Assembly (NCBI GenBank): GCA_964553135.1
Contig: CAZKJL010000001.1
Span: forward strand, 806,001-870,000
DNA: 64,000 nucleotides
Source: CAZKJL01 sp964553135
GTDB taxonomy: Bacteria; Patescibacteriota; Gracilibacteria; Peribacterales; Peribacteraceae
Reading direction: 5' to 3'
Positions 42,162 to 51,075 of the stretch are shown here, in pieces. The stretch's first letter is position 1. Each line of letters starts with the position of its first letter. The position numbers and the translations under genes are program-made. The notes under the pieces are model-generated. The model worked only from the letters and a program-made list of their open reading frames with translations. It did not search any database and had not been told where the DNA came from.

Positions 42162-43679
42162 ATGAACCCAAAAAAGCCCTCTTCGGCGCGAGACAACTCC
42201 GCCGCTCTCTATCTTCTATTCGTCGTCCTGCTTTCGTTCTTCACCTACTTCTATAGGTACAACGAACCGAGGGCCGTTTTCTGGGACGAGCCCTACCATA
42301 TTGCCGCTGCGGAAAAATATTTGAGCGGAGTCTTCTTCATGGAGCAACATCCGCCGCTCGGCAAGCTGCTCATCGCACTCGGCGAGAAAATCACGAACAG
42401 CAATCCGAAGCACGACATCAACATCACGACGGACTACGCTCGGAATTTTCCGGAAGGATTTTCATTCACGGGATACCGCTTGTTGCCGACACTTCTGGCG
42501 TGGCTGACCGCTCCCCTTCTGTATTTCATCTTTCTCTTCATCTCCGGCAACCCGGTCTTTGCGGCGCTCTTCTCCTTCCTATATATCTTCGATAACGCCG
42601 AGATCGTGCACAGTCGCGGAGCCATGGTGGACTCGCCGCTCACGTTCTTCGGGTTGATCTGCGCGCTGATTTTCCTTCACCTGCAGAAGAAGGGTACGAG
42701 CAACCGCAAGCACGTGACGCTTTCGGCGCTCTTTGGCGTCGTGTTCGGTCTCGCCATGGCGACGAAAGTCGTCGGACTCATTTTCATCCTCCTCGTTCCG
42801 GCGCTCCTGTTCTTGCTGTATCCCAAGTGGGACCGCATGGTGACCTTCTGCGCTCTCTCGCTCGGAGGTTTCATCATCGCGTTCTGCGGCGTGTGGCAAG
42901 TGCACTTCGCGCTCGGGAGTCGCATCGTTCCGGAGCTCAACAACGAGGGTTACTACCAGGCATCGGATGAATACAAAGCGATTCTTGCCGCCAAGCAAAA
43001 CACGTCGCTCGCGGCGGCTCCCATCATGCTGAGGGATTCGCTCAAGTACATCACGTACTACAACAAGGGAGTGCCTCGTCTTGATCTGTGCAAGCCCGAT
43101 GAAAACGGCAGCCCCTCGTACATGTGGCCGCTCGGCGCGCGCAGCATCAACTACCGCTGGGAAAAAACCGCCGACGACCGTTATCGTTACCTCTATTTGC
43201 AGTCCAACCCCGTTGCGTGGGGACTCGGGTTCATCGGAGTCGTTCTGTGCGGATTCTTCCTGCTGTCACGCGTGCTACTTCCCTCGGAGCGAAAACTGAA
43301 GCACGGCTACCTCATGCTGACCTTCTTCGGAATGTATGCGGGCTACATGATCGCCATCAGCATGCTGCCGCGCGTCATGTATTTGTACCACTACTTCATT
43401 CCGCTGCTCTTCAGCTTCATTTTGTTTGCGCTCGCCGTGGAGAACTTGGAGTTCATCGGCAGGTTCAAGCTGACGATGAACCGCAAGCTCATCGCCCTCA
43501 CCGCGCTCGGCGTGCTGATCTTCGGAGCGTACCAGTACTACCGACCTCTCTCGTACTACGAGCCCATCGCGGATGAGGCGTTCCAGAAACGAGCCATCGT
43601 TCCGATGTGGGAACTGCACTGCGTTCGCTGCGAGAAGGTCAGCGGCATCGCGGTCCCCGTGGAAAGGAATCAGCAGTAA
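42162..43679 (+). CDS. Protein O-mannosyltransferase (PMT/GT39 family)
   Basis: A 505-residue GT-C-fold membrane enzyme that transfers mannose or a similar sugar from a polyprenyl-phosphate donor to Ser/Thr of exported proteins. The N-terminal external loop has the Asp-Glu pair in VFWDEPYHIAAAEKY, followed by HPPLGKLLIALGE, both typical of PMTs. About ten to eleven membrane helices are seen, with a large loop at about 260-350. The ATG at 42162 (MNPKKPSS) is chosen; TAGACT ends 7 bases before it. It lies between two very Ser-rich surface-protein genes, which are natural substrates. A terminator follows. Confidence 0.85.
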   Translation: MNPKKPSSARDNSAALYLLFVVLLSFFTYFYRYNEPRAVFWDEPYHIAAAEKYLSGVFFMEQHPPLGKLLIALGEKITNSNPKHDINITTDYARNFPEGFSFTGYRLLPTLLAWLTAPLLYFIFLFISGNPVFAALFSFLYIFDNAEIVHSRGAMVDSPLTFFGLICALIFLHLQKKGTSNRKHVTLSALFGVVFGLAMATKVVGLIFILLVPALLFLLYPKWDRMVTFCALSLGGFIIAFCGVWQVHFALGSRIVPELNNEGYYQASDEYKAILAAKQNTSLAAAPIMLRDSLKYITYYNKGVPRLDLCKPDENGSPSYMWPLGARSINYRWEKTADDRYRYLYLQSNPVAWGLGFIGVVLCGFFLLSRVLLPSERKLKHGYLMLTFFGMYAGYMIAISMLPRVMYLYHYFIPLLFSFILFALAVENLEFIGRFKLTMNRKLIALTALGVLIFGAYQYYRPLSYYEPIADEAFQKRAIVPMWELHCVRCEKVSGIAVPVERNQQ

Positions 43680-43697
43680 ATGTGGATGCATGAAGGG

Positions 43698-43720
43698 GGC
43701 GCAACGATTGCGCCTCTTTT
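43698..43720 (+). terminator. Intrinsic terminator after the O-mannosyltransferase gene
   Basis: GGCGCAA (43698-43704) pairs with TTGCGCC (43708-43714) around CGA, followed by TCTTTT. Confidence 0.8.
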
Positions 43721-43731
43721 CTGTACAAGGC

Positions 43732-45486
43732 TTACTTGTTGAATCGTCGCCTGACGATTCCGACACCGGCTGCCGCACCCGACGCGAGGAAGATCACGAG
43801 TCCCGGACCCACGGGCGTCTGTGCGGGAGACGGAACGACGGGCGGTACGTACGTGGTGCGCGGAGGAGGCGGGATGATGCTCGCGGTCGGCGGAGGAGCC
43901 GCGGGGTTCTCGCGCGTGCAGATGGCGTTGCAACCGTCACCGTTCAGGTTGTTGCCGTCGTCGCACTGCTCGGTGGCGTAGTCCGTGACGCTGTCTCCGC
44001 AGCGCGAAGGAATGCAGTTGGTGCGACACGTCGCATTCGGCTGATCGGAGTTATTGGCTCGCCCACTGTCGCAACGTTCGGTCTCGGGCTGCACAATGCC
44101 GTCGCCGCACTCCGGAAGCGGAACCCAGCGACAGGTGTTGTCGCAGTCATCGGTGCTCACACGGTTGCCGTCATCACACTGCTCCCCGAGCGCCGATTGC
44201 ACGACGCGGTCGCCGCAGTAACCGACTTCGTACCGGCACAGGCTCGTGCAGCCGTCGTTGTCGCGAGTGTTGCCGTCGTCGCACTCTTCACCGAGTTCCA
44301 CGCGTCCGTTGCCGCACATCGGTTGAACGAGCGAGAACTGACAAACGGAGTTGCACGTGGAACCTTGTGCCCCGTTCTGCGCGCCGAGGTCACACTGCTC
44401 AAGGGGACTCTGGATGACGCCGTCGCCGCAGTACGTGGAAGGACGAGAGGAAGAGAAGGCGTAGTACGACGAACTGAATGACGAGTAGACGGATGAATAG
44501 CTGCTGTAGAACGAAGAATAGGAGGAGTAGAACGAGGAGTACGACGAAAAGAAGGAAGAGAAGCTGCTCGAGAATGACGAAATCTTGGAACTTGTCGTGG
44601 ATGACGACGTCAAGGAGCTCGATGACGTAGAGCTGCTCTTTTTACTGCTCGATGAACTCGATGCAAAGCGCGACGAGCTGGAACCGGATCTTGAACTGCT
44701 TGAGCGTGAGCTGCTCCTGGAACTCGACCGAGACGATGACGAACTGAACCGCGAGCTGCTGCTCGAGAAACGTGAAGACGAGGAGCTGGAGCGAGAGCTT
44801 GTGGTGGAGGAACTGCTACTTGTCCGCGAGCTGGTGCTCGACGATGTGCTGAAAAGGGACGATGACGTTCTGGAACTGGAGGAGAACACGCTCGACGAAC
44901 TGCTCGATGTGCGCGAGCTTGTCGTGGAACTGGAACTGGAGCGACTGCTTGAGCTCGTTGTGGAAGACGATGAACGGCTGGACGTCGTGCTGGAATGCGA
45001 CGACGCCGATGACTGCGACTGAGACGTGGCCGAACTTCCACCGCCTCCGGAATCCGATCCTCCACCTCCACTGTCTCCGCCGGAAGACCCTCCGCCCACT
45101 CCGCCTCCACCCGACGGAAGACCTCCTCCTCCCGAATCCGACCCTCCGCCTGCACTGACTCCACCGGCTCCACCACCCTGAATGTTGTTTGGCGGTGGGT
45201 AGGCGCAGAGTTCGGCGGTGGGACACTGGGTGTCGCACTCATCTTCCGCGCATGCTCCGTTGGAGCACACCAGGTCTCCGCAATCCCCGTCCTCGACACA
45301 CGTATCTCCTTGAGCACAGCTGTCGTCTGCCTGACAGGCATCGGGATCCGGGTTCTGAGCCCGATTACCACCCAACTCACCCCGAAGCGGGCCGCCGAGT
45401 ATGCTCGTCATGGAGACAAGAAGACCGACGACTAGCCCAAATGCGAGCTGCGAGACCCATGCCGGAGGTTTGGAAAAGGTCGGCAC
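43732..45486 (-). CDS. Second giant Ser-rich surface protein with cysteine repeats, paralogue of the gene at 40075
   Basis: A 584-residue protein with a membrane helix (about 11-31), an N-terminal Cys-rich part (CQADDSC, CVEDGDCGDLVC, CDTQCPTAELC), a Gly/Ser segment (GGGSDSGGGG), a Ser-rich stretch of about 180 residues, an FSS/YSS repeat, and five CGDG-type repeats. The last 30 residues are almost identical to those of the paralogue (GPGLVIFLASGAAAGVGIVRRRF). The start is GTG, 2 bases after the upstream stop, so it is coupled to the Cys-rich gene before it. Probably an S-layer-like or adhesive stalk protein; this is inference. Confidence 0.85.
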   Translation of the reverse strand: MPTFSKPPAWVSQLAFGLVVGLLVSMTSILGGPLRGELGGNRAQNPDPDACQADDSCAQGDTCVEDGDCGDLVCSNGACAEDECDTQCPTAELCAYPPPNNIQGGGAGGVSAGGGSDSGGGGLPSGGGGVGGGSSGGDSGGGGSDSGGGGSSATSQSQSSASSHSSTTSSRSSSSTTSSSSRSSSSSTTSSRTSSSSSSVFSSSSRTSSSLFSTSSSTSSRTSSSSSTTSSRSSSSSSRFSSSSSRFSSSSSRSSSRSSSRSSSSRSGSSSSRFASSSSSSKKSSSTSSSSLTSSSTTSSKISSFSSSFSSFFSSYSSFYSSYSSFYSSYSSVYSSFSSSYYAFSSSRPSTYCGDGVIQSPLEQCDLGAQNGAQGSTCNSVCQFSLVQPMCGNGRVELGEECDDGNTRDNDGCTSLCRYEVGYCGDRVVQSALGEQCDDGNRVSTDDCDNTCRWVPLPECGDGIVQPETERCDSGRANNSDQPNATCRTNCIPSRCGDSVTDYATEQCDDGNNLNGDGCNAICTRENPAAPPPTASIIPPPPRTTYVPPVVPSPAQTPVGPGLVIFLASGAAAGVGIVRRRFNK

Positions 45487-45488
45487 GA

Positions 45489-46754
45489 TCAGTTGGGATA
45501 ATTGACGCCCGGAACGACGACGTCACATGTGCGGTTCGGCGAACAGCACAATTTATCGCAGTCGGCTTCACACGTTTCCTTGTCCGGTTCGCCGTCGGGC
45601 GTGGAGCCCTTTTCACACTCTCCGGTATTCACATTGCACACGTAGGTATCGACAGTCGTGCAGAGATGCTGAGTTTCATCACCACACTCAAGTCCCACGG
45701 CAGGATCGTCGCTGCAACACATATCGCGATTCGTTCCTCCGCATGCGTCACCCGGCTTCTTGCCACACGGGACCACACACTGATTGTCACAGGTGTTCGT
45801 GGTGTACGTTCCGGCATTGTTGCCGACCTGCTCGCAAGCTCCGGTCGTTGCGTTACACGAATAATTTTTTGGCAAAGCACAGCCTGCTCCCGTCGGATTG
45901 TAGGCGCAGCATGCAGTCACATTCTGGCCTGCCGTGCAGCATGCGTTGTAGTTCAGATCATCGATGCTGCCGCACTCCCAAGCACATCCGCAGGATGTTC
46001 CGTTGGATTTGCAGGTCTGATTTGTCGGACAGGTTCCCTCGGAACAAAATTCTTTCTTGTAGTCTCCGCAAACGGGCGTGCCGTTGAGATAGCAGCAGGC
46101 TTGGCTTGCAAAGCTCACGTCGGAACGTTCGTCAGAATATGGACACTCGTTGAACGTTGTCATGGAAGGCGTGTTGTCATTGGCCAGCCATTTTCCCTTG
46201 TAGTCGGACGAACACTCGCTCTCTGTAGGTGCCGAGCAAGTGTTGTTCAGCAGAAAGTCCGATTTCAGGGTGCTGAGTGCCGTCGAGTACATCGAGCCAC
46301 TCGGGGGATCCTTCATGCAACTTTGCCAAGCCGACGGCATCATCATCGCATCAAAATACTGAGCGGTTCCTGCCGCCGGCCCACCCGGCATCGTCGTCGT
46401 TCCGACACCGCCCATGATCATGCACATGGTCGTCGTATTGTAACTGGAAACATATCGCGAACGCAGATTGTCACAGAAGCTGTTGTCCAAAATATATTGC
46501 CAGCATTCCGTGACAGTTCCGGTGCACCAGCGTGTGACCGGAACATAGTCGCTTCCCACGAATGTCTGAATATAGGCGCTGCACGATTGCATCCAGTTCA
46601 TACACGTCGGGTCCATGCCGGCCGTCGTGGTCGTGAGACTCCCGGAAAGCCTGCTTCCGGAAAGCGGAGCCACATAGGTCTTCACAATGAAGCCGAGAAG
46701 CAGTCCTGCCATAAGACCGGTTGCCACTCGAAGGACTGCTGCTCGACTGAACAT
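45489..46754 (-). CDS. Cys-rich exported protein with N-terminal membrane anchor
   Basis: A 421-residue protein. An N-terminal helix (about 8-27, VATGLMAGLLLGFIVK) is followed by an extracytoplasmic region with more than 35 Cys, often paired or in C-C (SQACCYLNG, YNACCTAG, TACCAY, DMCCSDD, KLCCSPN). No known domain is recognised. The disulfide load fits the several DsbA-like proteins in this window. The ATG at 46754 is chosen since it directly precedes the hydrophobic helix. It is the first gene of a two-gene unit with the Ser-rich paralogue. Confidence 0.7.
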   Translation of the reverse strand: MFSRAAVLRVATGLMAGLLLGFIVKTYVAPLSGSRLSGSLTTTTAGMDPTCMNWMQSCSAYIQTFVGSDYVPVTRWCTGTVTECWQYILDNSFCDNLRSRYVSSYNTTTMCMIMGGVGTTTMPGGPAAGTAQYFDAMMMPSAWQSCMKDPPSGSMYSTALSTLKSDFLLNNTCSAPTESECSSDYKGKWLANDNTPSMTTFNECPYSDERSDVSFASQACCYLNGTPVCGDYKKEFCSEGTCPTNQTCKSNGTSCGCAWECGSIDDLNYNACCTAGQNVTACCAYNPTGAGCALPKNYSCNATTGACEQVGNNAGTYTTNTCDNQCVVPCGKKPGDACGGTNRDMCCSDDPAVGLECGDETQHLCTTVDTYVCNVNTGECEKGSTPDGEPDKETCEADCDKLCCSPNRTCDVVVPGVNYPN

Positions 46755-46931
46755 AATTGTGTGACACTGTAGCAATTCCTCCTTAATAGAAAAGAGTACG
46801 GGGGACCAAAAAGCCTCTGCTGCAAGAGCAGAAACCCAAAAGTATGAGATGTCATACATCACATATCAAAACCCCTGGAACAGACGGCTTTGCAAGCGTA
46901 GACTTCTTGCGATCTTTTTCCCATTTTCCTC

Positions 46932-48362
46932 ATGCGCTTTACCAGAATCGTCGCGACCATCGGACCCGCCACCAATTCCATCGAGAAAATCGAGGAGCTG
47001 GCAAAGATGGGGGTCAACATCTGCCGTCTGAACTTCTCGCACGGCGACCACGAGTTCCATGGTCAGACCATCAAGAACATTCGTGCCATCAACAAGAAGG
47101 GCTACTCGCTCGGCATCATGCTGGACACCAAAGGACCCGAGGTCCGCACGGGTGACGTGAAGGAGCCGCTCAAGATCGAAGCCGGCGACCTCGTCATGTT
47201 CACGCCGCGCGACGTCACGGGTAAGGAGAAGATGAAGACCGTGAAGGTGAACTACCCGCACTTCGCCAAGGACTGCAAAGACGCTCAGTGCATCGTCATC
47301 GACAACGGCTCCATTGAAATGAAAATCATGAAGATCGAGAAAGACACCGTCGTGGGCAAGGCTCTTGAAAGCGGCAAGATTTCTTCTCGCCGCCACGTGA
47401 ACCTCCCCGGTGCCTACATCAGCCTCCCGTCCTTCACGGACAAGGACTGGAAAGACATCAAGTTCGGCATCGAGCAGGATCTCGATTTCTACGCCACGTC
47501 GTTCGTTCGCACGGGCGAGGACATTCAGGAGCTCCGCGCGTTCCTCCTCAAGCACAAGAATGAGGCGCACATCATCGCCAAGATCGAGACACCTCAGGCC
47601 GTGGAGAACATCGACGACATCATTCAACACTCCGACGGCATCATGGTCGCCCGCGGTGACCTCGGCTCCGAGGTTCCGTTCGAGGATGTGCCGCGCATCC
47701 AGGACGAGATCGTCATGAAGTGCCGCGTTGCCGGAAAACCCGTCATCGTCGCCACGCACATGCTTGAAAGCATGATCGTGAACCCCACCGCCACGCGCGC
47801 AGAGGTCACGGACATCGCCTACGCCGCCAAGTCTCAGGCCGACAGCACCATGCTCTCGGGTGAGACCGCCGGAGGTCAGTACCCCATGAAGGCCGTGTCC
47901 GCCATGGACAAGGTTCTCAAGGCAAACGAGATGGTCGAGCCCTGCTACGACATGATGGCCGACTGCGGATGTGACTGCGGTCACTCGCACGTCGACATCG
48001 ACATGCCTCGCCGTGAGCAAGCTCTCGCTTCGTGCGTTCTTGCCACCAAGCTCCAGGCCGATGCCATTATCGTCATCAGCAAGCACGGGCAGACCGCACG
48101 CGCCGTCAGCAACTGCCGCCCGCTCGTTCCGATCCATGCGTTCACGGACAACGAAGGCTGTCAGCGCCGCATGATGCTCCTGTGGGGAGTCATTCCGCAC
48201 TGCATCAAGTTCTCCGACAACCCGGAGCAGACCATAGCCGCCGCACTCGACCTCATCAAGAAGAAGGGCCTTCTCAAGAAGGGTCAGCACGCCGTCGCCG
48301 TCTCGGACATGAAGAGCGCGGGTGAACGCGTGATGACGATCCAAATCCGCACGATCGCTTAA
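46932..48362 (+). CDS. pyk: Pyruvate kinase
   Basis: A 476-residue glycolytic enzyme making pyruvate and ATP from phosphoenolpyruvate. Domain A motifs are ATIGPATNS, CRLNFSHGDHE, MLDTKGPEVRTG, IAKIETPQAVENID (catalytic Lys and Glu), MVARGDLG and KPVIVATHMLESM. The C-terminal allosteric domain is present. An unusual Cys/His-rich insertion (MMADCGCDCGHSHVD, near residue 340) lies just before that domain. A terminator follows the gene. Confidence 0.96.
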   Translation: MRFTRIVATIGPATNSIEKIEELAKMGVNICRLNFSHGDHEFHGQTIKNIRAINKKGYSLGIMLDTKGPEVRTGDVKEPLKIEAGDLVMFTPRDVTGKEKMKTVKVNYPHFAKDCKDAQCIVIDNGSIEMKIMKIEKDTVVGKALESGKISSRRHVNLPGAYISLPSFTDKDWKDIKFGIEQDLDFYATSFVRTGEDIQELRAFLLKHKNEAHIIAKIETPQAVENIDDIIQHSDGIMVARGDLGSEVPFEDVPRIQDEIVMKCRVAGKPVIVATHMLESMIVNPTATRAEVTDIAYAAKSQADSTMLSGETAGGQYPMKAVSAMDKVLKANEMVEPCYDMMADCGCDCGHSHVDIDMPRREQALASCVLATKLQADAIIVISKHGQTARAVSNCRPLVPIHAFTDNEGCQRRMMLLWGVIPHCIKFSDNPEQTIAAALDLIKKKGLLKKGQHAVAVSDMKSAGERVMTIQIRTIA

Positions 48363-48386
48363 GTCCAACCCACATCAAGACAATTG

Positions 48387-48409
48387 GAGCGCCTCCGGGC
48401 GCTCTTTTT
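48387..48409 (+). terminator. Intrinsic terminator after pyk
   Basis: GAGCGCC and GGCGCTC with a TCCG loop (48387-48404), followed by TTTTT. Confidence 0.85.
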
Positions 48410-48412
48410 GCA

Positions 48413-48814
48413 TCACTCGTTGTACTCGATTCCTCCGATGGAGTTGTCGACTGCCACACCCTTGGCCTCGGCGGCGGCCTCGCCGCGGATGTACTTGGGA
48501 CTCTTCGGCTTCAGCATGCTTTCCACCTGCGGATCGTTTTTGAGCGCATCCAGAGACTGTGACTTGGCGATCTGCATGTTTAAGACTTCCTGCTCCAAGA
48601 GCAGCTGACCGCGAGCGTGCTCGAGCGAGCGAAGACGGTAGCCCTTCGTCGCGTTCAGGTTGTGGTGAAACAGGATCAGCAAAGCCAGCACGATGATGAG
48701 TGTGCCGATGACGACAAGAAGCAGCATGGTGCTGCTGTTCATCAGTCGCCCCAGGGAATACCTGCGTTGCGACGTGAAGGAGGAAAGCGACGTTGCTGTC
48801 ACTGCACTCGACAT
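48413..48814 (-). CDS. ftsL: FtsL-like single-pass cell-division protein
   Basis: A 133-residue bitopic protein: short cytoplasmic start, one membrane helix (about 29-50, MLLLVVIGTLIIVLALLILF), then a coiled-coil-like segment (LRSLEHARGQLLLEQEVLNMQIAKSQ) and a tail. Sequence is too divergent for a firm family call. However, the gene directly follows rsmH (4-base gap), the standard place of ftsL in the division/wall cluster. FtsL links FtsB, FtsQ and FtsW/I at the septum. ATG 48814 is chosen over an upstream start inside rsmH. Confidence 0.65.
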   Translation of the reverse strand: MSSAVTATSLSSFTSQRRYSLGRLMNSSTMLLLVVIGTLIIVLALLILFHHNLNATKGYRLRSLEHARGQLLLEQEVLNMQIAKSQSLDALKNDPQVESMLKPKSPKYIRGEAAAEAKGVAVDNSIGGIEYNE

Positions 48815-48818
48815 AAGT

Positions 48819-49748
48819 TTAGGAGCGGAGGTGATTATACAGAGACACGCGTCGAATTGCACGAAGTCTTGCGGAGCGTGAGCGCGGATTCAGTTTCTGT
48901 TCCTCGTCACTCGGTTCGACGGACTTCTTCGTGAGTAGTTCAAACTCGGCGGGAGTCGTTTCCCGGCCCGTGATGGGATCCTTCGCTGCCGTTGAAAGGC
49001 TCTTGAAGGTCTGTTTGACGAGCCGATCCTCGAGTGAGTGATAGCTGATGACGCCGAACCGGCCGTCGACTTTGAGAAGCCGGGGCGCAACGCCGAGCAG
49101 ATGCTTCAGTACCCCCATTTCGTCATTGACGGCGATGCGCAGCGCCTGGAATACCTGAGGCAAGTGCTTGCTCGCATCGTGTTTGTACACGTCCTTCGTC
49201 GCCGCGACCAAGTCGTCACTCTTGAGCAGTGAACCGGCCGAGCGACGCTCCACGATGACGTCGGCCAGACGATGCGGCCGCGGGAGCTCACCGTACTCAG
49301 CAAAAATGTCACGGATCTTGTCGCGATCGAGCGACGACAGGAGCATCGATGCCGACATTCCCGTGCCGCGATCGAAGCGCATGTCGAGCGGTGCTCCTTC
49401 GCGGAAGGAAAATCCGCGCGCCACGTCGTCGATGTGCGGCGAACTCAAGCCCAAGTCGGCGATGATGATGTCGAACTCGCGTGCATCTTCGGGCAAGCAG
49501 TCCGGAAGCGCGCCGAAATTGGAGTGCACCAGCGTCGCGTTTGGAAACGAGGTGAGACGTGCTTTCGCTTTTTGCAAATTTTCAGCATCGGCATCCAGCG
49601 CGACGAGCTTTCCTCTTGGGCCGACTTCGTTCAAAAAGCTTTCGCTGTGACCCCCGAGTCCGAGTGTGACATCGAGCACCGCATCGCCCGGCATCGGAGC
49701 CAGGAGATCGATACAGCCTTGAAGGAGAACCGAGATGTGACCGCCCAT
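48819..49748 (-). CDS. rsmH: 16S rRNA (cytosine-1402-N4)-methyltransferase
   Basis: A 309-residue RsmH (MraW). SAM-binding and family motifs are HISVLLQGCIDLL, DVTLGLGGHSESFL, ADLGLSSPHIDD, GFSFREGAPLDMRFD, FQALRIAVNDE and VISYHSLEDRLVKQTFK. Length is normal. ATG 49748 (MGGHISV) is supported by a promoter 7 bases upstream. Paired with an FtsL-like gene; mraZ is not seen. Confidence 0.96.
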   Translation of the reverse strand: MGGHISVLLQGCIDLLAPMPGDAVLDVTLGLGGHSESFLNEVGPRGKLVALDADAENLQKAKARLTSFPNATLVHSNFGALPDCLPEDAREFDIIIADLGLSSPHIDDVARGFSFREGAPLDMRFDRGTGMSASMLLSSLDRDKIRDIFAEYGELPRPHRLADVIVERRSAGSLLKSDDLVAATKDVYKHDASKHLPQVFQALRIAVNDEMGVLKHLLGVAPRLLKVDGRFGVISYHSLEDRLVKQTFKSLSTAAKDPITGRETTPAEFELLTKKSVEPSDEEQKLNPRSRSARLRAIRRVSLYNHLRS

Positions 49749-49755
49749 GGAGGCT

Positions 49756-49783
49756 ACTGTACTGAGCAGCTGCTTTTCCGCAA
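49756..49783 (-). promoter_or_regulatory. rsmH promoter, leaderless type
   Basis: On the minus strand TTGCGG (49778-49783), 16 bases, TACAGT (49756-49761), then 7 bases to the ATG at 49748. The -10 matches four of six consensus positions. Confidence 0.45.
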
Positions 49784-49836
49784 TGAATAGACCTTGCCGC
49801 TCGGCTGAAAGAGTATCGATGTACACATTATTTGTT

Positions 49837-50982
49837 CTATCTCAGCACTGTCTGAAATACTTTGTACAAATCCCCTGCCCTGGCATCGACATCGAAGCGC
49901 TTTTCTCCATCGATGATCGCCTGCTCCCCCAGTCTTTTTCGGAGTGCCGCATCCTTCAGCGTGAGTCGAACGACGCGCTTGAAATCCTCCACGTCTCCTG
50001 CCTTGAATGTAAGTCCCACTTTGCCGTCCGTAACCACGGATTTGAGACCCGGAGCATCGCTCGCCACGACACAGCTTCCGAGCAACATTCCCTCGGCGGC
50101 CACAAGACCGAAGCCCTCCAAGATGGACGGCACCACGATCACCGTAGCCTGCGCCATTTCACGGAAGCGGTAGGGGTTGTGCACGTACCCGAGCTGCGTG
50201 ACGCGATCGGCGATGCGCTTGGACCCGATGAAACGATCGATGACGCGCCCCATGAAGTTGGCGCCCACGAGTCGAAGCTTCAGTGCCGGAAACTCCGTGG
50301 AGAGCTCGGCAAAAGTCCTAAGGAGCGTCATGATGCCCTTTCTGCGCTCCAGTCGGCCGACGAACAGAATGACGTCATCAAGCCTGGGCAGGCCCCTGAA
50401 CTTCAAAAGTTCGTGTGTCGGAACGGGATTTTCGATGACACTGACCTTGGACGCAGGCACTCCATACGTACGAATGATCTCATCGGCGGTATCGCTCGAG
50501 ACGCAGGTGACAGCATCGGCGACCATGTACGTTCGGCGCTCAAGGCGGGCCATGAATGATTTGCTGATTCTCTTCAGGATCGTCGAACCGAAGACGTACC
50601 GGACTTCCTGCATGTACGTGTGGTGCGACGTTGCGACCACCGGACAACCGGGCTTCCTGAGAAGAAATGCGCCACCCGAACCTGCGTGCACATGGATGAG
50701 GTCCAACTTCTCCCGTCGCACGATACCGCGAATGGCAAAGTGCATACACAGCGAAAACAGAGGGCACCCGAGACTGCGGTTGAAGCGCATGCGCCCCCAC
50801 AGCGGAACCTTCACATTCGATCCGTTCGACGGTGATATGACGACGAATTCATCACTCGGGAACAGCTTCCGAAGCGACTCGACGTACGTCGTGGCAAGCA
50901 CGCCCAAACCCCCGATGGGAGGGCTGAAATCATAGGTGAGGACACCGATGCGGCGACCGGCGGAGGTGTTCTGAGGGCTCAT
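49837..50982 (-). CDS. Family 4 glycosyltransferase
   Basis: A 381-residue GT-B enzyme that adds a sugar from a nucleotide-sugar donor, probably in envelope glycan synthesis. The N-terminal acceptor domain starts IGVLTYDFSPPIGGLGVLATTYVESL. The donor domain has FVGRLERRKGIMTLLRTF and the E-x7-E signature in SILEGFGLVAAEGML. ATG 50982 is used; a longer frame lacks typical sequence. The acceptor sugar is unknown. Confidence 0.87.
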   Translation of the reverse strand: MSPQNTSAGRRIGVLTYDFSPPIGGLGVLATTYVESLRKLFPSDEFVVISPSNGSNVKVPLWGRMRFNRSLGCPLFSLCMHFAIRGIVRREKLDLIHVHAGSGGAFLLRKPGCPVVATSHHTYMQEVRYVFGSTILKRISKSFMARLERRTYMVADAVTCVSSDTADEIIRTYGVPASKVSVIENPVPTHELLKFRGLPRLDDVILFVGRLERRKGIMTLLRTFAELSTEFPALKLRLVGANFMGRVIDRFIGSKRIADRVTQLGYVHNPYRFREMAQATVIVVPSILEGFGLVAAEGMLLGSCVVASDAPGLKSVVTDGKVGLTFKAGDVEDFKRVVRLTLKDAALRKRLGEQAIIDGEKRFDVDARAGDLYKVFQTVLR

Positions 50983-51039
50983 GGAGTCTGATGGACGCCA
51001 ATCGTAGCAGAATGGCTTCCCAATGGGCTGGAGCTGCCA

Positions 51040-51067
51040 TTGACACATTTTAATATAGTGATAAAAT
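51040..51067 (+). promoter_or_regulatory. Consensus promoter of the L,D-transpeptidase-like gene, leaderless type
   Basis: TTGACA (51040-51045), 16 bases, TAAAAT (51062-51067). Only 8 bases separate the -10 from the in-frame TTG at 51076, which opens a good signal peptide. Confidence 0.7.
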
Positions 51068-51075
51068 ATCACACT

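Noticed and set aside
46866..48368. 500-codon minus-strand ORF opposite pyk
   Set aside because: Antisense to complete pyruvate kinase; no recognisable protein features.
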